6,701 nucleotides of DNA from SSF53 sp036170535. GTDB taxonomy: Bacteria; Spirochaetota; Leptospiria; Leptospirales; Leptonemataceae. The notes under the pieces are model-generated. The model did not search any database and was not told where the DNA came from. It saw nothing but the letters and a program-made list of their open reading frames with translations. This document shows, piece after piece, positions 1 through 5,057 of the stretch; position 1 is the stretch's first letter, and each line of letters starts with the position of its first letter. Location of the stretch: the NCBI GenBank assembly GCA_036170535.1, contig JAVHPJ010000192.1:1-6701 (forward strand), written 5' to 3'. The position numbers were made by a program, and so were the translations under genes.

Positions 1-182
1 GACCGTCCTTCGGGTCTAAATACAAGACGCCCCTGTTGGGTTCAATTCCGATTGAGCAGGGCATCATGGAATCCGGCGAAGACGGCACGCCGATCGTTGT
101 TAAGCAGAAATCCGGGCCGATCGTCGACGCGTATTTCAAGATCATCGATCAGCTGGGCGTGGAAATCGAAAAGTATCGGTGA
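1..182 (+). CDS. mrp: Mrp/NBP35-type P-loop ATPase, C-terminal end (5' truncated)
   Basis: The reading frame is open from position 3 to the TGA at 180-182, giving about 59 C-terminal residues; the start lies outside the window. The visible pattern is a short strand reading TPLLGSIPIEQGIMESGEDG, then a TPIVV turn, then a terminal helix (VDAYFKIIDQL). In the Mrp/ApbC/NBP35 family the end typically reads P-x-LG-x-IP-(L/I)-(D/E), then a G-x-P-(I/V) turn and a closing helix, so the fit is good. These proteins are cytosolic ATPases that bind and transfer iron-sulfur clusters. The P-loop and any CxxC motif lie outside the window, so a related MinD/ParA-type ATPase cannot be fully excluded. The stop codon overlaps the rtcB start (GTGA), implying a shared transcript and translational coupling. 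Confidence 0.68.
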   Translation, partial: PSFGSKYKTPLLGSIPIEQGIMESGEDGTPIVVKQKSGPIVDAYFKIIDQLGVEIEKYR

Positions 183-1411
183 GCGCGAACTACATTACAC
201 TCAACGCGCCCAACGGCGGCAAAGTCAAGGCCTGGGTGAAGGGCGTAGCGTTTGAAGACGGCGCGCAGCAGCAGCTCTTAAACGCCGCCAGTCTGCCCAT
301 TGTCCACGGCTGGGTCGCGGCCATGCCGGATGTGCACCTGGGCATTGGCGCGACTGTCGGCAGCGTAATTCCCACCTTGCGCGCGATTATTCCCGCCGCC
401 GTCGGCGTGGACATCGGCTGCGGCATGATGGCGACGCGCACGAGTCTTGCGGCGAGCGATCTGCCTGAATCGCTGAGCGAGATGCGTGCGGCGATTGAGC
501 GCGCCGTGCCCCACGGTCGCACCGCCAACGGTCGGCGCGGTGATCGCGGCGCCTGGGGCGATCCGCCGGAGGACGTGACTGCGGTCTGGAAATCCGAGCT
601 GCAACCGCGCTTTGAGCGCATCGCCGCAAAACATTCGGCCGTGCAAAGCGCCAACCATGTGACGCATCTGGGCAGCCTGGGCACGGGCAATCATTTTATC
701 GAAGTCTGTCTGGACGAAAGCGATCGCGTCTGGTTTATGCTGCATTCCGGATCGCGCGGCATTGGCAATCGTATTGGAAATTATTTCATCGAACTCGCGC
801 GCAACGACATGCAACGCACGCATCTGGCGAATCTGCCGGATCGGGATCTGGCGTATTTTCAAGAAGGCTCGCGACATTTCGCCGACTACGTGGAAGCGGT
901 AGAGTGGGCGCAGGATTTCGCCGCGTACAATCGGCGCCTGATGATGAAACGCGTGGCAGCGGCGGTTGCCGGGTGTCGCGGAATTCCGCCGTTTAATGCG
1001 GAATTACTGGCGGTGAATTGTCATCACAACTATGTGCAACGCGAACGTCACTACGGCGAAGACGTGTACGTGACGCGCAAGGGCGCCGTGCGCGCCGGCG
1101 CCGGCGAGTTGGGCATTATTCCCGGCAGTATGGGCGCGCGCTCCTTTATCGTGCGCGGCAAGGGCAATCCCGAGAGTTTCCACAGTTGCAGTCACGGCGC
1201 CGGACGCGTGTTGTCCCGCAACGAAGCGAAGCGACGCTATTCGGTAGAAGATCAAATACGCGCTACCGCGCATGTTGAATGCCGCAAAGACAAAGACGTA
1301 ATCGACGAGATTCCCATGGCCTACAAGCCGATTGAACGCGTCATGGCGGCCCAGTCGGACCTTGTGGAAATCGTCCACGAACTGCGCCAGGTGGTTTGCG
1401 TTAAGGGCTGA
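179..1411 (+). CDS. rtcB: RtcB RNA-splicing ligase (3'-phosphate/5'-OH ligase)
   Basis: The 410-residue product is close to the length of E. coli RtcB (408). RtcB joins RNA ends bearing 2',3'-cyclic phosphate or 3'-phosphate to 5'-OH ends, using GTP and Mn2+ in the cytoplasm. Visible motifs in order are MPDVHLGIGATVGSV (about 49-63), the metal-binding VGVDIGCGMM with Asp78 and Cys81, GTGNHFIE with Asn171 and His172, HSGSRGIGNRIG with His189, NCHHNYV (about 280-286), GSMGARSFIVRGKGN (about 316-330), and SCSHGAGRVLSR with His339, the position of the histidine that is guanylylated. All expected catalytic residues are present, so the enzyme should be active. The GTG start at 179 overlaps the upstream stop and puts the N-terminus in register with E. 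coli RtcB. No clear Shine-Dalgarno precedes it, which suits coupling to upstream translation. Neither archease nor rtcA lies in the window. Confidence 0.97.
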   Translation: MSANYITLNAPNGGKVKAWVKGVAFEDGAQQQLLNAASLPIVHGWVAAMPDVHLGIGATVGSVIPTLRAIIPAAVGVDIGCGMMATRTSLAASDLPESLSEMRAAIERAVPHGRTANGRRGDRGAWGDPPEDVTAVWKSELQPRFERIAAKHSAVQSANHVTHLGSLGTGNHFIEVCLDESDRVWFMLHSGSRGIGNRIGNYFIELARNDMQRTHLANLPDRDLAYFQEGSRHFADYVEAVEWAQDFAAYNRRLMMKRVAAAVAGCRGIPPFNAELLAVNCHHNYVQRERHYGEDVYVTRKGAVRAGAGELGIIPGSMGARSFIVRGKGNPESFHSCSHGAGRVLSRNEAKRRYSVEDQIRATAHVECRKDKDVIDEIPMAYKPIERVMAAQSDLVEIVHELRQVVCVKG

Positions 1412-1424
1412 GGTCCGGCGCCAA

Positions 1425-1457
1425 CAAAAAAGGCGCGGCCTTTTAAGCCGCGCCTTT
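1425..1457. terminator. Bidirectional rho-independent terminator between rtcB and flgM
   Basis: A perfect 11-bp stem, AAAGGCGCGGC (1429-1439) with GCCGCGCCTTT (1447-1457), encloses a 7-nt loop. Read on the minus strand it is followed by six T residues (the A run at 1426-1431), a canonical terminator about 60 nt past the flgM stop. Read on the plus strand only TTT follows, and it belongs to the stem, so termination after rtcB is probably weaker. Both convergent genes point into it. Confidence 0.85.
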
Positions 1458-1463
1458 GCGCGC

Positions 1464-1491
1464 AGACGCCGTCGCGCAAGCGACTACGTCT
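1464..1491. other. GNRA-capped hairpin beside the terminator
   Basis: AGACG (1464-1468) pairs with CGTCT (1487-1491), and GTCGC (1471-1475) with GCGAC (1480-1484). The two helices are separated by a symmetric 2x2 internal loop (CC opposite TA) and capped by a GCAA tetraloop on the plus strand. It lies between the flgM stop and the terminator stem. It may act as an mRNA 3'-end structure; no T tract follows it, so it is not a terminator by itself. Confidence 0.45.
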
Positions 1492-1515
1492 CTGGAGAGG
1501 TGAGGAGCGCGTCTA

Positions 1516-1815
1516 TCAGCTACGGAAAAAGATGCCGATCAGCGATTCGGCGATTTTCGAAGCCTGTTCGTCGCTGACATCGTTAAACTCGCCGCGCGCC
1601 AGACGCTCTTTAATCTCGCGCAGGCGATCCGCGCGTTCCGGATCCTCGCTGTGCATCACCTGACGCGCCACGCGGGCGGTTTCAGCGGCGCGAGCGGCCT
1701 CGGCCGAGATGGCCACGCTGTCGCCGGCTTTGGCCGGGGCTTCCGTACGAGCCGAAGGTTCGGTTTTCCGCGGCCCGTAATTGGGCCCAATTCCGCCAAC
1801 TTTATCAATCATCAT
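1516..1815 (-). CDS. flgM: FlgM-like anti-sigma-28 factor
   Basis: This 99-residue protein has no signal peptide or membrane segment and is rich in Ala, Arg and Glu. FlgM proteins are small, largely disordered cytoplasmic inhibitors that hold the flagellar sigma factor FliA until the hook is complete. The FlgM-like features are the DSVAISAEA segment (about 32-40), which matches the conserved D-x-V-x-(I/L)-S-x-x-A stretch, and the C-terminal sigma-binding half: two helices around RADRLREIKERLARGEF and a closing ASKIAESLIGIFFR. The start is one of two adjacent ATGs (1815 or 1812), preceded by GAGAGGTG (1823-1830), a good ribosome binding site. It lies 59 nt downstream of rsmI on the same strand and ends in a strong terminator. 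No other flagellar gene is in the window. The assignment rests on pattern and size, so a conserved protein of unknown function remains possible. Confidence 0.72.
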   Translation of the reverse strand: MMIDKVGGIGPNYGPRKTEPSARTEAPAKAGDSVAISAEAARAAETARVARQVMHSEDPERADRLREIKERLARGEFNDVSDEQASKIAESLIGIFFRS

Positions 1816-1822
1816 GACAGTT

Positions 1823-1830
1823 CACCTCTC
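1823..1830 (-). promoter_or_regulatory. Ribosome binding site of flgM
   Basis: GAGAGGTG on the minus strand lies 7 nt before the first of the two ATG codons. It is one of the few clear Shine-Dalgarno sequences in the window and supports starting flgM at 1815. It also suggests that flgM is translated independently of rsmI. Confidence 0.7.
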
Positions 1831-1838
1831 CCTTCACA

Positions 1839-1861
1839 TTATCGGAGCGATTGAAAATTTA
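1839..1861 (-). promoter_or_regulatory. Possible sigma-28 (FliA)-type promoter for flgM
   Basis: Read on the minus strand, TCCGATAA (1846 to 1839) matches seven of eight bases of the sigma-28 -10 consensus GCCGATAA. TAAATTTT (1861 to 1854) resembles the -35 TAAAGTTT, but only 7 nt separate the two boxes instead of the usual 11. The -10 box sits about 8 nt before the flgM ribosome binding site, giving a short leader. The same sequence also contains GATAAT, a possible sigma-70 -10, with only a weak -35 (TTCATG) 18 nt upstream. Confidence 0.35.
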
Positions 1862-1874
1862 CATGAATATTTTC

Positions 1875-2702
1875 TCAAAAAGATTCGTCTTCAGAGGCTT
1901 CCCTCCGGGACCTCCGGCCGCCCCCGGGCGGGCCCAGGGCCACAACGAACTCCCCCTTGCGCTTCAGACTGCTCAAGAATCGCTCCCAATCTTCGGGCTC
2001 CCCGTCTGCTGGAAAGGATCGGCGTTCTTCATGGTATTTCGTTAGCTCCCGGCCTACCAGAATTTCCCGATCGGGCAGGATTTCCCGGGCGTCCCGGAGC
2101 AGGGCCTCCACGCGGTGGACGGACTCGTACAGGGCAATGGGGCCGTCGAAGTTCCGACAGCCTTCCAGAAAGCGCCTCCGGGGCCCCCCCTTGGGGCTCA
2201 GGAAACCGCCAAAGATGCAGGGCTTCGTGCGCCAGCCGCTGATGGAAATCAGCGCGGTCAGGGCCGAGGGGCCCGGAATGGCGTAAATTGGCGTCTCGGG
2301 CAGCTCCAGGGCGGTTTTGCGCACAAGGCTGGCCCCGGGATCCGACAGACCCGGAGTGCCCGCGTCGGTTACAAAGGCGAGGTTTTCGCCGCTCGCCAGG
2401 CGCCCCAGGGCGAAGGCGTTGTCCTCGTCCATGCGGTGAATTCGATAACTCTTGAGCGGCGTTCGAAAGCCGTACCGGGCGAGGATCTGGGCGGTCTTGC
2501 GCGTATCCTCCGCCAGGATGAGGTCCACGGAACGCAACACGCGCAGGGCGCGCAGGGTGATGTCTTCCATGTTGCCAATGGGCGTGGCGACCATGTAAAG
2601 AGCCGGTCCTGGCGGCAGCGGCGCGGCGGCGGCGGCCGACCCCGCGGGGTCAAAGCCCGCATCTGCGTCGGACGGGGCAGCGTGGTCTTCCGGCGCGCTC
2701 AC
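1875..2702 (-). CDS. rsmI: RsmI, 16S rRNA cytidine-1402 2'-O-methyltransferase
   Basis: RsmI methylates the 2'-O of C1402 in 16S rRNA with SAM, tuning decoding in the ribosomal P site. The product is a 275-residue tetrapyrrole-methylase-fold protein. Visible motifs are LYMVATPIGN (about 35-44), ITLRAL then LAEDTRKT (63-70), VTDAGTPGLSDPG (111-123), IPGPSALTAL (about 142-151), the GGFLSPKG and ALYESVHR stretches, and GRELTKYHEE. The GTG at 2702 overlaps the upstream lipoprotein stop (GTGA). It is preferred because the next in-frame Met (residue 37) would cut the first beta strand. This start gives an Ala/Pro-rich extension of about 33 residues before the fold. The protein ends about 20 residues after GEFVVALG, so the helical C-terminal domain of roughly 45 residues found in E. 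coli RsmI is missing. With only 59 nt before flgM, no broken remnant could lie there. Confidence 0.93.
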   Translation of the reverse strand: MSAPEDHAAPSDADAGFDPAGSAAAAAPLPPGPALYMVATPIGNMEDITLRALRVLRSVDLILAEDTRKTAQILARYGFRTPLKSYRIHRMDEDNAFALGRLASGENLAFVTDAGTPGLSDPGASLVRKTALELPETPIYAIPGPSALTALISISGWRTKPCIFGGFLSPKGGPRRRFLEGCRNFDGPIALYESVHRVEALLRDAREILPDREILVGRELTKYHEERRSFPADGEPEDWERFLSSLKRKGEFVVALGPPGGGRRSRREASEDESF

Positions 2703-3244
2703 GGGTTACAAGGCGTGCCGCTGGGACACAAAGCCGGAATAGCCGCTGCACAGGCCGAGATTTCCGGACTGGCCTGACTCTCAAAGCCGTTCCGCGTAAA
2801 GGCGGTCAGTCGGAAGAAGTACAAATCGCAGACCTGGAAGGGTTCGGTATTCGGCGGCGCGCGAAAGTTGGTCACGCGCTGCGTGACGACGGTCGTCGTG
2901 CTGGCGGCTTGATCCGCGTGCGCGAAGGTCGGCGGTATGCCGTCCGGCCAGTAGGCCTGACCGATGGCTCCCCCCAGGGCGGCTTCGGCGGAAGTAGCCG
3001 AGCTGCTGGTATAAAGATTATAGCCGAGAAAGCCGGTCTCCTGATTTGTTATGTAATAGCGCAGATCAAAGCCGTAGCGCAAGGGTTGGCCGACCGGTTG
3101 AATTTCGACCGGCGTGGCGGACAAAAGCGTCGGGGCGCCAATCGGCGTGAGCGCCAGAAATATGGGGAATACGGGTTCGTCCGTATTGGTGCCGCAGGCG
3201 GCGCTGGCGAAGAGCGCGATCAGCGTGTAATAAATGCGCCTCAT
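2699..3244 (-). CDS. Putative lipoprotein with an FN3-like domain
   Basis: The 181-residue product starts with a basic n-region (MRRIYY), a hydrophobic stretch (TLIALFASAA) and Cys17. This fits a type II signal peptide with a relaxed lipobox (SAAC), as spirochaetal lipoproteins often have. The mature part resembles a single fibronectin-type-III-like beta sandwich: an early strand around LRYGFDLRYY, then GFLGYNLYTSSS, and a closing segment LYFFRLTAFTRNGFESQASP of the type that ends FN3 domains. Four further cysteines occur toward the C-terminus (CDLY, SAC, LC, TPC) and could form disulfides. I do not recognise a specific family or function. It is the first gene of the lipoprotein-rsmI-flgM series, and its stop overlaps the rsmI GTG. 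No strong ribosome binding site precedes its ATG. It would be exported and membrane-anchored. Confidence 0.72.
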   Translation of the reverse strand: MRRIYYTLIALFASAACGTNTDEPVFPIFLALTPIGAPTLLSATPVEIQPVGQPLRYGFDLRYYITNQETGFLGYNLYTSSSATSAEAALGGAIGQAYWPDGIPPTFAHADQAASTTTVVTQRVTNFRAPPNTEPFQVCDLYFFRLTAFTRNGFESQASPEISACAAAIPALCPSGTPCNP

Positions 3245-3260
3245 TTCGAATCCGAGAACG

Positions 3261-3290
3261 ATTATTAGACAGGGCGCCTGCGTCGGCGAA
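3261..3290 (-). promoter_or_regulatory. Weak candidate promoter for the lipoprotein-rsmI series
   Basis: On the minus strand AATAAT (3266 to 3261) matches five of six bases of a sigma-70 -10 box and lies 16 nt before the lipoprotein ATG. The best -35 at 18-nt spacing is TTCGCC (3290 to 3285), which is poor. A good-looking TTGACT (3299 to 3294) is too far away, at about 27 nt. The 63-nt gap is shared with the divergent gene starting at 3308, so control elements for both must lie here or inside the coding regions. Confidence 0.25.
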
Positions 3291-3307
3291 TCGAGTCAAG
3301 AGCGATC

Positions 3308-4009
3308 ATGAAGAATAACGGAACGGTCTACGTCATATACCTGGGGCTGTGCGCTGCGCTGGCGGCCTATTTCTTCTTTACCGATACGGATAAGGCGGCC
3401 GCCGGCGATCAGGCCGATCTGGTCGCCGCCCTGTTGGGCGGCGGACGTTTACCGGAAGGCGCGAATTTGCCCGAGCCGGACTCCGGCTCGATTCTCGACA
3501 GTCAGTTTGGCACGAACAACACCTTTAATATTCCGGACGAAGGCGCGCCCGATGCGGCCGGCGACGGCGCGGAACCCGATATTCTCGAACCGGTCAGCGC
3601 GGACAATCCGGTTAATCCCGCCACGGGCGAGCGCTATCCCGACAGCGTTATGCGCGTGTTTGATCAACTGCATCAGAAGTTTCCCAACAACAGTCTGATC
3701 CCGCGACGCATGAGCCCCGAGGATCGGCGTCGCGAAGACGAAGAACGCAATCGGGTTTTTGGTCTGCAGAGTTTCATCGCGCAGGGGACGGCCTCGACCG
3801 AGCAGGTAAATCAGTACTACGACTATCAGAGTCGCGGCGTGAAAGATCGTCTGGAACTGATCAACTATGTCCTGGAAAACAAAGGCGGCGAGATGTCCGA
3901 CGATATTCGTACGCAATACGAACGGATCAAGACCATGTCCGAAGATCAATTAAAGGGGTTCGACGCGCAACGACAGATGGCTTTGCAGCGCGGTGGCGCC
4001 GCGAATTAA
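3308..4009 (+). CDS. Membrane-anchored protein of unknown function
   Basis: This 233-residue protein is not one I can name. One hydrophobic segment (about residues 7-24, VYVIYLGLCAALAAYFFF) lies just after a short basic start, so it is either an N-terminal anchor or an uncleaved signal; no convincing cleavage site or lipobox follows. Next comes a linker of roughly 75 residues rich in Asp, Glu, Gly and Pro, likely disordered. The C-terminal half is charged and probably helical; it begins near NPATGERYPDSVM and includes FPNNSLIPRRMSPED and QYYDYQSRGVKDRLELINYVLE. The expected topology is a single anchor with an extracytoplasmic domain. The ATG at 3308 follows a modest AAGAG (3298-3302). It is transcribed divergently from the lipoprotein and convergently with the anti-sigma gene. 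No enzyme motif is visible; a periplasmic structural or scaffold role is only a guess. Confidence 0.75.
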   Translation: MKNNGTVYVIYLGLCAALAAYFFFTDTDKAAAGDQADLVAALLGGGRLPEGANLPEPDSGSILDSQFGTNNTFNIPDEGAPDAAGDGAEPDILEPVSADNPVNPATGERYPDSVMRVFDQLHQKFPNNSLIPRRMSPEDRRREDEERNRVFGLQSFIAQGTASTEQVNQYYDYQSRGVKDRLELINYVLENKGGEMSDDIRTQYERIKTMSEDQLKGFDAQRQMALQRGGAAN

Positions 4010-4016
4010 GCGGCGG

Positions 4017-4043
4017 CCGGGCATGCCGCTTCTGCATGACCGG
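4017..4043. other. Intergenic hairpin between convergent genes
   Basis: CCGG (4017-4020) plus CATGC (4022-4026) can pair with GCATG (4034-4038) plus CCGG (4040-4043), with one G-A mismatch and a 7-nt loop. It sits between the 3' ends of the unknown membrane protein gene and the anti-sigma gene, where a terminator is expected. There is no T tract on either side, so intrinsic termination is uncertain; an mRNA 3'-end stabiliser is the alternative. Confidence 0.4.
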
Positions 4044-4061
4044 GTTGCGCGGGCGCGCGAA

Positions 4062-4322
4062 CTAGATTGACGCGGGACCGCCGCGCTGCTTTTCACGCGT
4101 CAGGCGATCGCTGATGACCCGATGCAGACGATTGCGGACCGGTTCCGGCGCAGGGCGTGCGCGCAGATACGTTACGAGTTCCAGGCTGCTGCGAAAGCTG
4201 GCGAAAAAATCCTTGCACGGCGGGCAATCGGCGAAGTGCTTTTCCCACGCCTCGCGATCGTAAACGGAAAGATCGCCTTCGAGATACTCCGTCATCAGGT
4301 CGACGTATTTCTCGCAGTCCAT
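4062..4322 (-). CDS. Small soluble zinc-binding anti-sigma factor
   Basis: The 86-residue product carries the zinc-associated anti-sigma pattern: Cys3, then His29-x3-Cys33-x2-Cys36 in the segment HFADCPPC, with the helix DLMTEYLEGDLS before it. Proteins of this type bind a partner ECF sigma factor through this N-terminal domain and release it on a signal. In some members (RsrA, ChrR) zinc and thiol chemistry senses oxidation; other members of the fold do not sense redox. No membrane segment follows; the last 40 residues are basic and polar, so it should be cytoplasmic with the signal arising inside the cell. Its ATG overlaps the sigma stop by one base (TAATG), the arrangement expected for a sigma/anti-sigma pair made in fixed ratio. 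An AGGAG 11 nt upstream may help initiation. The inducing signal cannot be read from sequence. Confidence 0.85.
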   Translation of the reverse strand: MDCEKYVDLMTEYLEGDLSVYDREAWEKHFADCPPCKDFFASFRSSLELVTYLRARPAPEPVRNRLHRVISDRLTREKQRGGPASI

Positions 4323-4936
4323 TACCCTTCGCGCTCCTGGTCCCAGTAGTCGCTCAGCCGGGCGCGCAGCAACAAGCGGGCGCGATGCAGGCGCGTTTTG
4401 ACCGCGCCGGGATTCAAACCGAATGCGTCGGCGATGTCCTTGATGGGAAGCTTCTGCATCTCCTTCATAACAAAAAGCTCACGGTACCCGGACGGCAGGG
4501 TCTCAATCGCGGATTCAAGTCGTTGCTGTAACTCTTCCAGCACCAGGGGATCGCGATCGTTTTCGACCTGAAACACGATGCCCGGATTTCGCGTCCAATT
4601 GCTATTCAGAAGCGCGTCTTCGTCGAAGGTTACCGCGGCGTTGCTTTTTTTTCGCAGGCGCGAAAGGGCGGCGTTCGAAGTAATCGCGTAGATCCAGGTG
4701 CTCAGGCGCGACCGCGACTCAAATGTGTGGATTTTGTCGAAAACGGACAGCAGGGTTTCCTGCAGCGTCTCTTCCGCCTCCTGCGCATTGCGCGTAAGGC
4801 GCAGGGCCAGATTGTAGATCCGATCCTGGAAGGCTTCCACCAACTTGCGAAACGCCGCCTCATCGCGATGCTTGAGGCGGTCGATGAACTCGGCGCTTTC
4901 CAGGTCGGGCTCGTTTATGTCGCGCGAGGCGTCCAC
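4322..4936 (-). CDS. ECF-type RNA polymerase sigma factor
   Basis: This 204-residue protein has the two-domain layout of extracytoplasmic-function sigma factors and no regions 1 or 3. Sigma-2 spans about residues 26-97, with region 2.2 AEETLQETLLSVFDKI and the -10-recognition stretch SRSRLSTWIYAITSNAALSRLRKK. Sigma-4 spans about 136-195, with the helix-turn-helix LPIKDIADAFGLNPGAVKTRLHRAR that reads the -35 element. The linker of about 40 residues is ordinary for the class. It should direct RNA polymerase to a small regulon, held in check by the overlapping downstream anti-sigma gene. The start is GTG at 4936; an in-frame stop lies just upstream, so no longer form exists, but no clear Shine-Dalgarno precedes it. 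I did not find a convincing autoregulatory ECF promoter in the 149 bases before it. Confidence 0.94.
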   Translation of the reverse strand: MDASRDINEPDLESAEFIDRLKHRDEAAFRKLVEAFQDRIYNLALRLTRNAQEAEETLQETLLSVFDKIHTFESRSRLSTWIYAITSNAALSRLRKKSNAAVTFDEDALLNSNWTRNPGIVFQVENDRDPLVLEELQQRLESAIETLPSGYRELFVMKEMQKLPIKDIADAFGLNPGAVKTRLHRARLLLRARLSDYWDQEREG

Positions 4937-4954
4937 GCAGAGTCACAGACCATG

Positions 4955-5057
4955 GGGTTAGCAGAAAGAGCAACCCGGAAAGCCTCCCACGGCGGGCGAA
5001 AACCCGCACGGAGGCGACAATGCCGGCTGGAATTTTATTTGGCCGGTCGCGGCCTCC
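4955..5057 (+). promoter_or_regulatory. Structured leader with competing pairing around the thiolase RBS
   Basis: Read on the plus strand there are two tandem hairpins. The first is GGGTT (4955-4959) with AACCC (4972-4976). The second is GCCTCC (4982-4987) with GGAGGC (5010-5015), with an inner GCGGG (4992-4996) and CCCGC (5003-5007) around a CGAAAA loop. The GGAGG in the 3' arm is the only strong ribosome binding site near, 5 nt before the ATG at 5020. A second GCCTCC at 5052-5057 could pair with the same GGAGGC. No known riboswitch class was recognised. Confidence 0.45.

Noticed and set aside
52..255. A 67-codon plus-strand open frame starting within the mrp end.
   Set aside because: It is out of frame with both mrp and rtcB, has no family resemblance, and is Arg/Ser-rich as expected from a shifted reading of GC-rich coding DNA.
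2115..2777. A 220-codon plus-strand open frame opposite rsmI.
   Set aside because: It is fully antisense to a clearly recognisable rsmI, and its composition is that of a GC-rich shadow frame.
3294..3299. TTGACT on the minus strand as a -35 box for the lipoprotein gene.
   Set aside because: The nearest -10-like AATAAT is about 27 nt away, too far for a sigma-70 promoter, and no -10 is seen at 16-18 nt.
3449..3949. A 166-codon minus-strand frame opposite the unknown membrane protein.
   Set aside because: The plus-strand frame has a coherent membrane segment, linker and helical domain plus a ribosome binding site; the antisense frame has no such organisation.
4937..5019. Possible known riboswitch (c-di-GMP-I, TPP or cobalamin) in the sigma/thiolase gap.
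   Set aside because: Short fragments resemble parts of these classes on one strand or the other, but the defining conserved cores (GGACGCAAAGCC, CTGAGA, or the B12 box) are absent.
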